NCBI GenBank assembly: GCA_965651905.1
Contig: CBFGUG010000030.1
Coordinates: forward strand, 20,787 to 84,786
From: SZUA-265 sp965651905
Lineage (GTDB): Bacteria > Myxococcota_A > Polyangia > Polyangiales > Polyangiaceae
Direction: 5' to 3'
DNA length: 64,000 bases
Part shown: positions 26,412 to 34,589 of the stretch, piece by piece
How positions within the stretch are numbered: position 1 is the stretch's first letter
How the letters are laid out: each line of letters opens with the position of its first letter
Program-made: the position numbers and the translations under genes
Notes under the pieces: generated by a model
Databases searched by the model: none
Told to the model about the DNA's origin: nothing
Seen by the model: the letters and a program-made list of their open reading frames with translations, nothing else

Positions 26412-27461
26412 ATGTCGTCTGACACTTCCACGACCGCCGCGCACCCACGCGCTACCGACTCCGCGCAACCTGAGCAGGCAGTCACCCAACTCGCCACCAC
26501 GCACGGTTCCACTGCCCGCGGCACCGTCGCCCACGCACCAGCCAACGACGACCAGGCGCACCAGCTGCACTTGGGGTTCGAGCGCGTGCGTCACGAGGTC
26601 GAGGCTGTCTCGAAGTTCGACCTGGAGCCGCTCAACCTGGCGATCGAGGGCGTGGTGCAAACCGTGTTGGGGGTGTTTCCTCGGGTGATCGAGCTGCGGA
26701 GCGAGCTGGCAACACTTGGCCCGTTCGACGTCCGCAGCTTGGACAACCTTCGCGACCACGCGCTCGCCCTCGGCCACACGCAGATGTTGCATCGCGGCGC
26801 GAAGCGCACCCGCGACACGTCGCTCGTCAAGCGGCTGGTGGCGACGCGCGAACGTTTTCACGCCGAGGCGCACGTGCTCGTGCTGCGCGGTATGCTCGAT
26901 GGCGTGCGGGTGCGCTCGCTCAGAAGCGGCAACGGCCATCGAGGCATCGCCTACGACGTGATCGGTCTGTGCGAGTTGTTTCTGGCTGCGTGGAACGACT
27001 TTGGTGGTCGCTCGCTGCTCGAGCGCGCGGAGATAGAACAGGCGCGCCTGGATGCAAACCTCTTGCTGCAGGCGCTCGCCGCCCGTCAGCAGCGCCCCAA
27101 CGCCAACGCCGACATCGCCCAGTTGCGTCAACAGGCGTACACGTTACTCGTCCGCAACTACAACGAAGTGCGCGCCGCGGTCACGTTCATTCGCCACAAA
27201 CACGGCGACGCCGACGACATCATGCCCTCACTGTACGCCCGCCGCCGCAAACCGAAACGCTCAGTGGCTGCCGAACCAGAGGAACACGCGACACGTGGCG
27301 AACGAGAAGGAACGAGTGCGGGGGAGGCCGAACCGCGCAGCGACGTCCAAGTGCTCGAGCGTGCGGGCACACTCACCCCACGCTTCGATGTTCGAGCGTT
27401 CGAGGATACGGAGACGTTACCTCAGCCGCCAGCCGCGCGAGCACCGAACGCCCCGGGCTAG
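26412..27461 (+). CDS. Unknown helical cytoplasmic protein
   Basis: This 349-residue protein starts at ATG 26412 (MSSDTST). A Thr/Ala/His/Gln-rich N-terminus of about 50 residues is followed by an all-helical core (about 60-270) with Leu/Glu/Arg-rich amphipathic helices, containing LGPFDVRSLDNLRDHALALG, LLVRNYNEVRAAVTFIRHKHG and DDIMPSLYARRR. The C-terminal 80 residues are charged and probably disordered. No family was recognised. It stands alone, 45 bp before the MITE-like element. Confidence 0.65.
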   Translation: MSSDTSTTAAHPRATDSAQPEQAVTQLATTHGSTARGTVAHAPANDDQAHQLHLGFERVRHEVEAVSKFDLEPLNLAIEGVVQTVLGVFPRVIELRSELATLGPFDVRSLDNLRDHALALGHTQMLHRGAKRTRDTSLVKRLVATRERFHAEAHVLVLRGMLDGVRVRSLRSGNGHRGIAYDVIGLCELFLAAWNDFGGRSLLERAEIEQARLDANLLLQALAARQQRPNANADIAQLRQQAYTLLVRNYNEVRAAVTFIRHKHGDADDIMPSLYARRRKPKRSVAAEPEEHATRGEREGTSAGEAEPRSDVQVLERAGTLTPRFDVRAFEDTETLPQPPAARAPNAPG

Positions 27462-28044
27462 CGAAGCTGGCGGCTGAGCGGGTGCTGGCGACGCTGTTCG
27501 CGCGACTAGGGGCTGTCCCAAGTTTATGCCCGTTGCGAGAGGCAGGAGGCGCGAGCGAGAAGCGCGCCTGAGGAGCGAGCACCGGAGGCAGGCTGAAGCC
27601 TGGTGAGGAGCGTAACGAAGAGGCCGTGCTTCGCAGCCGAGAAATCCTGCCTCGCAGCAGGGCAGAAACTTGGGACAGCCCCTAGTTACCTGACGGCGGC
27701 GACGGCGGCAACGAACCGCACTCGCTGAATCATCGACGCTCGGCCCCGCGAAACGTACGTCGTGTGGCCGACATTCCTGTCATCACTCGGGCGAAAGTGT
27801 TCGCGTGGCGTTCGCTTCTCACGGCAGGTGGTGGGAGGGAGCCGTGAGAGGCCGTGAGGGGCAGGGCCCAACCCCAGCAAGGTGAAGCAGATGCTCGATT
27901 CGGCGCTGTTGTTGGGGTGGGCGTCGGGACTGGCGACGTTGAAGCGAGCCGTCGGATAGCTGAACTGACTCGTGATGGATCACGCTTGCGGGCGCGCGGG
28001 CGGGAGACAGCGCGTCGGCGAGGGGCGTGATAGGGTTTCGGGCA
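27462..28044. other. Intergenic region carrying a MITE-like element
   Basis: Of these 583 bp, 27506-27685 is the MITE-like element described separately. The remaining 27686-28044 holds no recognisable gene or strong structure and presumably contains the promoter of the thioredoxin-lipoprotein gene. Confidence 0.6.
27506..27685. mobile_element. 180-bp MITE-like element with 20-bp perfect terminal inverted repeats
   Basis: The left end CTAGGGGCTGTCCCAAGTTT (27506-27525) is the exact reverse complement of the right end (27666-27685). The match continues inward imperfectly to about 42 bp (27506-27547 versus 27645-27685, both containing CCC, TGCGAG and GCAGGA). The inside folds into further hairpins (27547-27569 and CAGGCT/AGCCTG at 27589-27602). 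There is no reading frame for a transposase. The CTAG ends contain TA, compatible with TA-target insertion, but CTAG is itself palindromic, so a target duplication cannot be proved. A structured non-coding RNA is the alternative reading. Confidence 0.75.
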
Positions 28045-28731
28045 ATGGCAATTTGGAATGAGAGAAAGGTGTTCTGCGCCGCTGGGCGTTGGGGTTTCGC
28101 GAGAAGGCCGCTGAACGTTGGGGTGTTTTGTGTGGCTGGCGCGTGCGCGTCGGCATGTGCGTCGCAGCCGCAACACGGGACGATCACGTCGATGAGTGTG
28201 GCGAGCACGCACGACTACGTGGCGTGTGAACACGAGGTGCCTGCGGAGGTTTGTGTGCGCTGTCACCCCGAAAAGGCAGCGGCATACAAGGAGCGCGGAG
28301 ATTGGTGTCCAGAGCACGATCGGCCAGAGTCGCAGTGTTTGATCTGTCATCCAGACTTGGATTTCTCGCCGCCCAAAGTGCCGCCGCCCGAAGCGGACGT
28401 GGCGCAAATCGGTGAGGATGGTGCCGACATCGAGAGCCTCGAGGCGCACTTGGTGCCCGGGAAAATCACGATTTTCGACTTTCACGCGGCGTGGTGTCCG
28501 CCGTGTCGCAAAGTGGACGAGTACCTGCACCCGACGTTAGCCAAACGCACGGACATCGCGCTGCGCAAAATCGACGTGGGCGCTTGGGACACGCCCGTGG
28601 CTGAACGTTACTTGGGTGACGTTCGCGAGTTACCGTACCTGGTGTTCTACGACGCGTCGGGCAAGCGCATCGGTGAAGTGGCGGGAGCGAAGTTCGATGA
28701 GATCGACAGTTTGCTCGGCCAAAGCAAGTGA
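28045..28731 (+). CDS. Thioredoxin-like lipoprotein with N-terminal CxxCH-type metal-binding motifs
   Basis: This 228-residue protein (start ATG 28045; GTG 28027 is alternative) has a lipoprotein signal with VAGAC, a short region with paired motifs CEHEVP...CVRCHPE and CPEHDRP...CLICHPD (about 62-115), then a thioredoxin fold (about 130-228) with redox motif AAWCPPCRK and cis-Pro loop LPYLVFYD. The CPEH/CxxCH pattern is known from heavy-metal-binding regions of RND-efflux adaptor proteins, but CxxCH could also bind haem. It probably works outside the cytoplasm in thiol or metal handling. It overlaps the start of the beta-barrel gene by 35 bp. Confidence 0.8.
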   Translation: MAIWNERKVFCAAGRWGFARRPLNVGVFCVAGACASACASQPQHGTITSMSVASTHDYVACEHEVPAEVCVRCHPEKAAAYKERGDWCPEHDRPESQCLICHPDLDFSPPKVPPPEADVAQIGEDGADIESLEAHLVPGKITIFDFHAAWCPPCRKVDEYLHPTLAKRTDIALRKIDVGAWDTPVAERYLGDVRELPYLVFYDASGKRIGEVAGAKFDEIDSLLGQSK

Positions 28732-29776
28732 GCCGCTGACGTCGCTGAGCGCTCGCGCGTTCGCCGGGGTGCTTGGCCTGGCGTTGCTCGTGCACGCTGG
28801 TGACGCCGACGCGTGTGCGGGGTGTCGCAATCCGTCGTTGCCCGTCGCGCGCGGCAGTCAAGGGCCGATGCCCGCGGGGGCGCTCAGCTTTCAGAGCACG
28901 CTCTCGGGCACGACCGTTCATGTGGTGCACGAAGCGGGCTGTGAGGATCCCGCGACGTGTGATGAACTGCCCGCGCAGCCGCTCTACCTGCACGACCAGC
29001 ACCTCTACCCGCTCGAGTTGCGGCTGGGCGCGGAGTACGGGCTCAGTGAGACCTTCGGCGTCGAGTTGCAATTTCCGCTGCGCTCCGTGACGGCGCGGGT
29101 TCACTACACCACGCCCGACGGCGAACCCTACGAGCCGCTCGACGAAGGCAATCACCACAGAGACGAGACGGTTGCAGGCCCAGGAGATCCATGGCTGCTG
29201 TTTCGCGCGGGGACGTTGGTTGAACGCTTCTGGTTAGCGGCGCGCGTCGGGGTATCGTTGCCGCTCGGCAGCACCGAAGCAGATCCGTTCGAACTCGGCG
29301 ATCAGGGTTTGCGCCACCAACACATTCAGTTTGGTACGGGCACGTTCGACCCCGTGCTCGTGTTGGAAGTCTCACGCCGATTCGACGACCATTCGGTCTC
29401 GCTGTTTGCTCAAGGCCAGGCGTCGCTCTACGAGAATCACTACGGCTACCAAGCGCCCCACCGAATCTACTCGGGAGCCGATTACGGCCTGACGTTGTCA
29501 CGATCGTTTGGCGCGAGGCTCGGCGTACACGTGCTGAGCGAGGGCCAGGAGCGCTGGCAGGGCGAAGTGCAACAAGACGGCAACCTCGGTCGCACCGAAC
29601 TGTTGGCATCCGGGCAGTTTTTCTGGACGTTCGACGCCAGCGAACTCGGCATACAAGCTCGCGTGCCGCTGTATCGACACATCGTCAGCGGCGACGAAGA
29701 TCCGGGTGAGTTGAGTTCACCTCTCGCACTGTCAGTGTCGTATTCAGTGCTTTGGGAGCGCGTGGGCGGTCTTTGA
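28697..29776 (+). CDS. Putative outer-membrane beta-barrel protein
   Basis: This 359-residue protein has a signal peptide (residues 1 to about 38) and a CAGCRNPSLP motif right after cleavage. The rest consists of alternating beta-strands with aromatic ends (LRLGAEYGL, VELQFPLRS, WLAARVGVSLPLG, FSVSLFAQGQ-like strands), as in transporter-type outer-membrane barrels. It overlaps the thioredoxin-like lipoprotein gene, so the pair is translated together; the barrel may pass a metal or thiol compound. The start ATG 28697 is used because GGGAGCGA lies upstream and it gives a normal signal peptide. Confidence 0.7.
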   Translation: MRSTVCSAKASEPLTSLSARAFAGVLGLALLVHAGDADACAGCRNPSLPVARGSQGPMPAGALSFQSTLSGTTVHVVHEAGCEDPATCDELPAQPLYLHDQHLYPLELRLGAEYGLSETFGVELQFPLRSVTARVHYTTPDGEPYEPLDEGNHHRDETVAGPGDPWLLFRAGTLVERFWLAARVGVSLPLGSTEADPFELGDQGLRHQHIQFGTGTFDPVLVLEVSRRFDDHSVSLFAQGQASLYENHYGYQAPHRIYSGADYGLTLSRSFGARLGVHVLSEGQERWQGEVQQDGNLGRTELLASGQFFWTFDASELGIQARVPLYRHIVSGDEDPGELSSPLALSVSYSVLWERVGGL

Positions 29777-29888
29777 GGCTGGGCAGTGCACGACTGGCGC
29801 TCGAGCAGCGACTGTTCGTCATGCGGTGCTATTGAGCACAGTGAAGGGCAAGCCGCGCACTCAGCTCTGCGACTTGCCCTCGCCCGGA

Positions 29889-31829
29889 TCACTCGCGCGT
29901 GAGGATGCCCACGACCTGCGCGCTGTACATTTGAGCGGTCTGATAGTTGCCGCGGAACCACAACAGCGCCGTGTTCTGCGCGTCCCACTTGGGCACGGCG
30001 GGGCGCAGGTTTTCATTGGGCGAGTTCATCGTAACCGGCTCCCACTGGAACGAAGCACCGTCGTCACAACTCACGCCCTTCCAAATCTCGTTGACGGGGT
30101 ACTCCGTCGAGTTATCCCGCGGGTCGATGTTGGTGGAGACGTAGATCACATGGGGATCATCTGGGTCGAGCGCTGCGCCGCCGAGGTAATCCTCTTCCCA
30201 CCAGTCGCTCTTGTTGCGGTAGAGCGTTCGGCCGCCTCGCACGAGGTAGGTCGATGTCCACTGCGTACCGTCGAAGCGTGAATACGCGACGTGATGACCG
30301 GGGTTGCAGTTGTTCTTGTCTGGGCATTCGTTCTCACGCCCCTGCCACAGAACGCCGATGGTGCCGTCTTCGTAGCGGGCGACGTCGAAGTTCCACAACC
30401 GCCGCATCGTGACCCCATCGAGCGCGCTCCCGGCCTCGAAGATGCGGGTGTAGCTCGTTATCCCGCGAGCATTGTCATCGAGCACGTTGTCGTCGACCTC
30501 TTGATCGAAGGAGTCGTACACCTTCCCGCCCTGGACGTAGCCATGGTAGATGCTCGTGTTGGCGTCTCGCGGGTGCGCCTCGGTGGCGAAGAAGTCGATG
30601 CGATCGACGCCGTTGCCCCAATATTTGTAGTAGCCGGCGTTGTAGCCTTGCTGCGGACTCGACGTGAGGCGTCCCCCGTAGTCCCATGTTTGCCCGTTGT
30701 CTTCAGAGAGCATGAAATACGGGCTGGTTTCGACTGAACGAATGAAGTTGTAGATCCGCCCTTCGGAGCTGAGCTTCCAGGGATTGTTGTAGGTGACCTC
30801 GCTGGTCGAGCCGTTGGGTCCCGGCCAGGGGCACCCCTTACCCCAAGTGTGAGTCACCTGCCCTCCCCAGGCGCCGTCCGTATAGTTGCGCCAGTACGTG
30901 TTGCAATCCACGTTGTGGTGCGCCCACGCCACGAAGTACTCGCCGGGCGCCGTGATCACGATGCCCCCGTTGTTGTGATCGTCCGAGTAGCTGAGCGTGC
31001 CCAGTTCCATCTTGTCATTCGTGCCGGTCGCCAGATCGTGAATGACGGCGTCGATGTTCCTGGTGGCGGTCTGATTTTGTGCGTTGGACGCGGCGCTGCT
31101 CACGACGATCTTGCCCGCTTCGACGTCCACCACGACGCGCTCGTCGTTGTACCAAGTCCACCCGCCATTGTCGTTGAACACGGTGACGTCACCGTTCGTC
31201 CAACCGTCGGGGAAGGTCTCCGGAAGTTCTGGCGGCTCGTAGGGACACGTCGACGGCCCGTCAGGTGTCTCCATTCCCGAACCACCGTCTGCTTCGACGA
31301 CGGTTTCGCCTCCTCCCGCGCCGCCGTCACCGCCGACTGGAGGATCATCGTCATCTCCCGTCCCCACCATGCCGCCACTGCCGCCGCTGCCGCCGCTGCC
31401 CTGTGGCGCCGAGCCGGTCGAGGTCGTGGTCGCACTGCCGTCGGGAGGGGCGCTCGTCGACTGAGTTGGACTTGTGGACCCGGCAGTGCCCATGTCATCT
31501 GCAGTGTTCGTCCCAGTCTGAGCTGGTGTGGTGGTCCCCGTGCCGTTGGATGACGTCATCGAGGACTGAGAGCCGTCTTGGGACTGAGCAGTGTTGGTCG
31601 CGGTCGACGAGCTGTCTGTCGTCGACGTGCCACTGGACTGGGTGACCGCACCATCGCCGCTACCAGCGTCTTCGCTCGTGCAGCCGGACGCCGCAGCCAG
31701 TGCCGCGCAGCCGACCCCGACCCAGGCACCGAGCCTACCGAGCCGCCTGCGTTGCTCGCTGCGACTCGGCGCTGCAGCATGCTGTAGCGCTCGGGGTGAG
31801 CGAACTCGGTTCATCAGGTCAGCGGGCAT
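29889..31829 (-). CDS. BNR_4-type beta-propeller lipoprotein with Ser/Thr/Gly linker
   Basis: This 646-residue protein has a lipoprotein signal (AASGC), about 150 residues of Thr/Ser/Gly/Asp linker and a beta-propeller domain from about 215. Its early motif GGWTWYNDERVVVD and later repeated LSEDNGQTWDYGGRL and DPDDPHVIYVSTN segments match the BNR_4 family (Asp-box-like blades). Members of this family occur among polysaccharide lyases and glycan-binding proteins, so a surface role in glycan attack is plausible but unproven. The start ATG 31829 has GGAG 7 bases upstream. Confidence 0.75.
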   Translation of the reverse strand: MPADLMNRVRSPRALQHAAAPSRSEQRRRLGRLGAWVGVGCAALAAASGCTSEDAGSGDGAVTQSSGTSTTDSSSTATNTAQSQDGSQSSMTSSNGTGTTTPAQTGTNTADDMGTAGSTSPTQSTSAPPDGSATTTSTGSAPQGSGGSGGSGGMVGTGDDDDPPVGGDGGAGGGETVVEADGGSGMETPDGPSTCPYEPPELPETFPDGWTNGDVTVFNDNGGWTWYNDERVVVDVEAGKIVVSSAASNAQNQTATRNIDAVIHDLATGTNDKMELGTLSYSDDHNNGGIVITAPGEYFVAWAHHNVDCNTYWRNYTDGAWGGQVTHTWGKGCPWPGPNGSTSEVTYNNPWKLSSEGRIYNFIRSVETSPYFMLSEDNGQTWDYGGRLTSSPQQGYNAGYYKYWGNGVDRIDFFATEAHPRDANTSIYHGYVQGGKVYDSFDQEVDDNVLDDNARGITSYTRIFEAGSALDGVTMRRLWNFDVARYEDGTIGVLWQGRENECPDKNNCNPGHHVAYSRFDGTQWTSTYLVRGGRTLYRNKSDWWEEDYLGGAALDPDDPHVIYVSTNIDPRDNSTEYPVNEIWKGVSCDDGASFQWEPVTMNSPNENLRPAVPKWDAQNTALLWFRGNYQTAQMYSAQVVGILTRE

Positions 31830-31975
31830 TTACAACTCCAATCTAGGGGCGAAGACGGCAGGAAAGGTAGCCTACCTGCCATAGTAATGCCCCAACTTGT
31901 ACATGCAGATCGTGAGGATCCAGGGACCCGAAGGATCTTGGTCGGATCCACGCCAGTCTGCGGCACCGGATTATT

Positions 31976-33217
31976 TCACCAGGTCCGGAGCCCCTGGTTC
32001 CTGCCGCGTCCCGTTTCGGCAGTGTCGGCGCTTGGTCGAGGCGTCGGCTCGGTCGACCTAGACGGGTTCTTGAGCGCCGAGAATTGCTCATGCTGGCGAT
32101 GGCGACGAATCGTCAAAGCGACAGCCGCGACGACCCCCCAACACGACAGCCATCCATTGCCCTGCGAGTTGCCGACGACCATCGCGCACCCGGGCGTCAC
32201 CGCGTGGTCGGGTGACGCGTCGAACGAGCCCGGGGGAATTTGGGCGGGAGGCGGGGGCGCAGGTCGCTGATTGAGTAAGACGCGCGCTTGGGCTTCGGTC
32301 TCGGCTCGCGCCGCCAGGAGCAACGTCGTCGGATACGTGTCTTCGGGTAACGTTCGGCACGTGTCCGCGAACACGGGGTTTCTTGTCGAGGTTTCGTCGA
32401 CGGGCGGCTCCGTGGGTGTGCCGCAGGCGGTCAGTGTCGTGGATTCGCCGAACACGGTGGCGGCGGTGCCTTCGAGGCAATGTTCTCCGTGCTCGATAAC
32501 CTGAAACGCGTCCAACGTCGGGTGCCGCATCAGGTTGTCGAACACCGTCTCCAGCGACAGATCCAAGTACGGTATCCCCGGGCCATCCCACGAGCCTCCG
32601 ATCAATGCCTCTGCTTGCTGTTTCCAGCACTGGTAACACGAGGCCTCGCTGCCGCATTCATTGGCGACGACTTCGCAACACTGCTCGCTCACAGACGTGT
32701 AGTTCGGCACATGGTCGAACAGCGTGAGGTCGACGGTGGGTAAGAAGTTCGCACTCGTCCCGTCGATGTAGGTGAACTCGAAGCTCGATTCGGCGAAGTG
32801 ATAGTCCGCCTCTGGGCGATCGACATCGGCTCGATGGGCGACACCCGAAGCCAAACTCGCCGTGTAGGTTCGACCGATCTGACGATCGGCGGCGTAGGTC
32901 CACCCGAGCTCGAGGCTAGCTTCACCTGCGTCCATAGACGTCAGTGCGCCCTCGGGGTCGCCGTCGACAGACAGCGGTACGTCGGAGTAGTGAGTCACCA
33001 CGCTGTTCCACAGTCCACTCGCAGGTAGCAGCGCGGTGGGCGAGTCGCGAGGGACCTGCGAATACCAGCGCCGAGCCGCGTCGTCGTCCCTGAGAGACAG
33101 CCACACGACGGGTCGGGGTTCGATCGGAGGTAACGCTGCAGCCGCCGGCACGCGACCCACGCCCCCGAACAACGCAGCGACACACCCCACCCACCATAGC
33201 CGCCATCCGCTGCCCAT
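31976..33217 (-). CDS. Secreted protein with internal MYXO-CTERM-like segment
   Basis: This 413-residue protein (start ATG 33217) has a signal peptide with a Trp-rich core and a mature domain of about 300 residues with 11 or so cysteines and beta-rich sequence (WTYAADRQIGRTYTAS, SLETVFDNLMRHP). At about 345-375 there is a Cys-x-x-x-hydrophobic-Arg pattern (TPGCAMVVG then a Trp/Cys/Val/Ala stretch and RRHRQ), resembling MYXO-CTERM sorting signals. In classical MYXO-CTERM proteins the Arg cluster ends the protein; here about 40 hydrophilic residues follow. Function unknown. It is divergent from the DNA glycosylase gene. Confidence 0.6.
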   Translation of the reverse strand: MGSGWRLWWVGCVAALFGGVGRVPAAAALPPIEPRPVVWLSLRDDDAARRWYSQVPRDSPTALLPASGLWNSVVTHYSDVPLSVDGDPEGALTSMDAGEASLELGWTYAADRQIGRTYTASLASGVAHRADVDRPEADYHFAESSFEFTYIDGTSANFLPTVDLTLFDHVPNYTSVSEQCCEVVANECGSEASCYQCWKQQAEALIGGSWDGPGIPYLDLSLETVFDNLMRHPTLDAFQVIEHGEHCLEGTAATVFGESTTLTACGTPTEPPVDETSTRNPVFADTCRTLPEDTYPTTLLLAARAETEAQARVLLNQRPAPPPPAQIPPGSFDASPDHAVTPGCAMVVGNSQGNGWLSCWGVVAAVALTIRRHRQHEQFSALKNPSRSTEPTPRPSADTAETGRGRNQGLRTW

Positions 33218-33342
33218 CGAATGAGCGTAGCACTCGTTCGGGTCCACGCCTGGACGGCCTGCCGCACTCGTACAGTGAGCTGCCCCGGGTTGCCTTCGTG
33301 GAACAACTCGACGACAACTCTACACCCAACTGGTCGAAAGCC

Positions 33343-34545
33343 ATGCCCAAGACGATCACGTTAGACGCAGCCAGGCGTATCGCCCTCGGCGCCCAGGGGT
33401 TCGCTGGCAAACGCGTGACCAGCCAACGTGTGGCCAGCAAACCCGCGACACGCCACTACGCGAGTGTCATGGCGCGGCTGGGCTTGATCCAGCTCGACTC
33501 GGTGAACGTGTGCACCCGCAGCCACTACATGCCGTTCTACGCGCGCCTCGGGCCGTACGATCAGCGGCACCTGGACACTTGGCTCAACACCCAGCAGCGG
33601 CATTTCGAGTATTGGGCGCATGAAGCGTCGGTGATGCCTGTGGAGCAGTATCCGCTGTGGCGTTGGCGCATGCAAGAGTGGCAGCCGTGGAAGAGCGCGC
33701 AGCGAGTGATGCAACAGCACCCACAACTCACGCAGAGCGTGCTGCGCCAGATTCACGAACGCGGACCATTGACGCTCAAAGATCTCGATGCACCCAAGAC
33801 ACGCAGCTCCTCCAACTGGTGGGGCTACGGCCCAGCTAAGCTAGTGCTGGAAACACTCTTCGGTCAGGGTACGCTCACCGCGCGACGAACGAACGCATTC
33901 GCCAGGCTCTACGACCTACCTGAACGCGCGATCCCGAGCGCAGTGCGTCGCGACACGCGCTACGACAGCCGCGCGGCGCATGAGGCACTGCTGTTACGCG
34001 CAACCAAGCACCACGGCATCGGCACGGCGCAGGACCTCGCCGACTATTACCGCCTGAAAATGACCATCGCACGACCGATTCTCGCAGCACTCGCGGCCTC
34101 GGGTCGGATCGAAGAAGTGGTCGTGGAAGGGTGGAAGGGCCCCGTTTATCTCGACCCAGCAGCGCGCTGTCCGCGAGAGATTCGGGCTGGAACGCTCCTC
34201 AGTCCATTCGACCCGCTCATCTGGCGTCGAGAGCGCGCTGAAAGACTCTTCGACTTCCACTACCGCATCGAAATCTACACGCCACCCGATCAGCGCAAGC
34301 ACGGCTATTACGTGCTCCCGTTCTTGCTGGACGGCAAGCTCGTCGCGCGCGTCGATCTCAAAGCTGACCGCAAGCGAAGTACGCTCGACGTATTGTCAGC
34401 GTTCGTCGAACTGGGATGCAACGAGACTCGAGTGGCGCGCGCCCTGTTTACGGAGCTCGAGCGATTCGCGAGCTGGCTCGGTCTTGGCAACGTGTCCCTC
34501 GGCGCACGCGGCAATCTGATGAGCGCTCTGCGGCGTCACGCCTGA
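33343..34545 (+). CDS. ycaQ: YcaQ/AlkX-type DNA glycosylase (winged-helix, DUF1006)
   Basis: This 400-residue cytoplasmic protein matches YcaQ-family (HTH_42/AlkZ-AlkX) glycosylases, which unhook interstrand crosslinks and remove bulky alkyl adducts. Visible landmarks are LGLIQLDSVNVCTRSHYMP, containing the QxD catalytic motif typical of the AlkX subfamily; the FEYWAHEASVMP segment; and late GYYVLPFLLDGKLVARVDLKADR. Length is usual for the family. The start ATG 33343 (MPKTIT) is chosen over an upstream GTG at 33298. Repair of DNA alkylation is also represented by Ada at 36361-37413 nearby. Confidence 0.9.
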   Translation: MPKTITLDAARRIALGAQGFAGKRVTSQRVASKPATRHYASVMARLGLIQLDSVNVCTRSHYMPFYARLGPYDQRHLDTWLNTQQRHFEYWAHEASVMPVEQYPLWRWRMQEWQPWKSAQRVMQQHPQLTQSVLRQIHERGPLTLKDLDAPKTRSSSNWWGYGPAKLVLETLFGQGTLTARRTNAFARLYDLPERAIPSAVRRDTRYDSRAAHEALLLRATKHHGIGTAQDLADYYRLKMTIARPILAALAASGRIEEVVVEGWKGPVYLDPAARCPREIRAGTLLSPFDPLIWRRERAERLFDFHYRIEIYTPPDQRKHGYYVLPFLLDGKLVARVDLKADRKRSTLDVLSAFVELGCNETRVARALFTELERFASWLGLGNVSLGARGNLMSALRRHA

Positions 34546-34589
34546 TAGTGTTCCGCGAGCTTTCAGGCGAGCTGTGCTGCACCGCAGAC

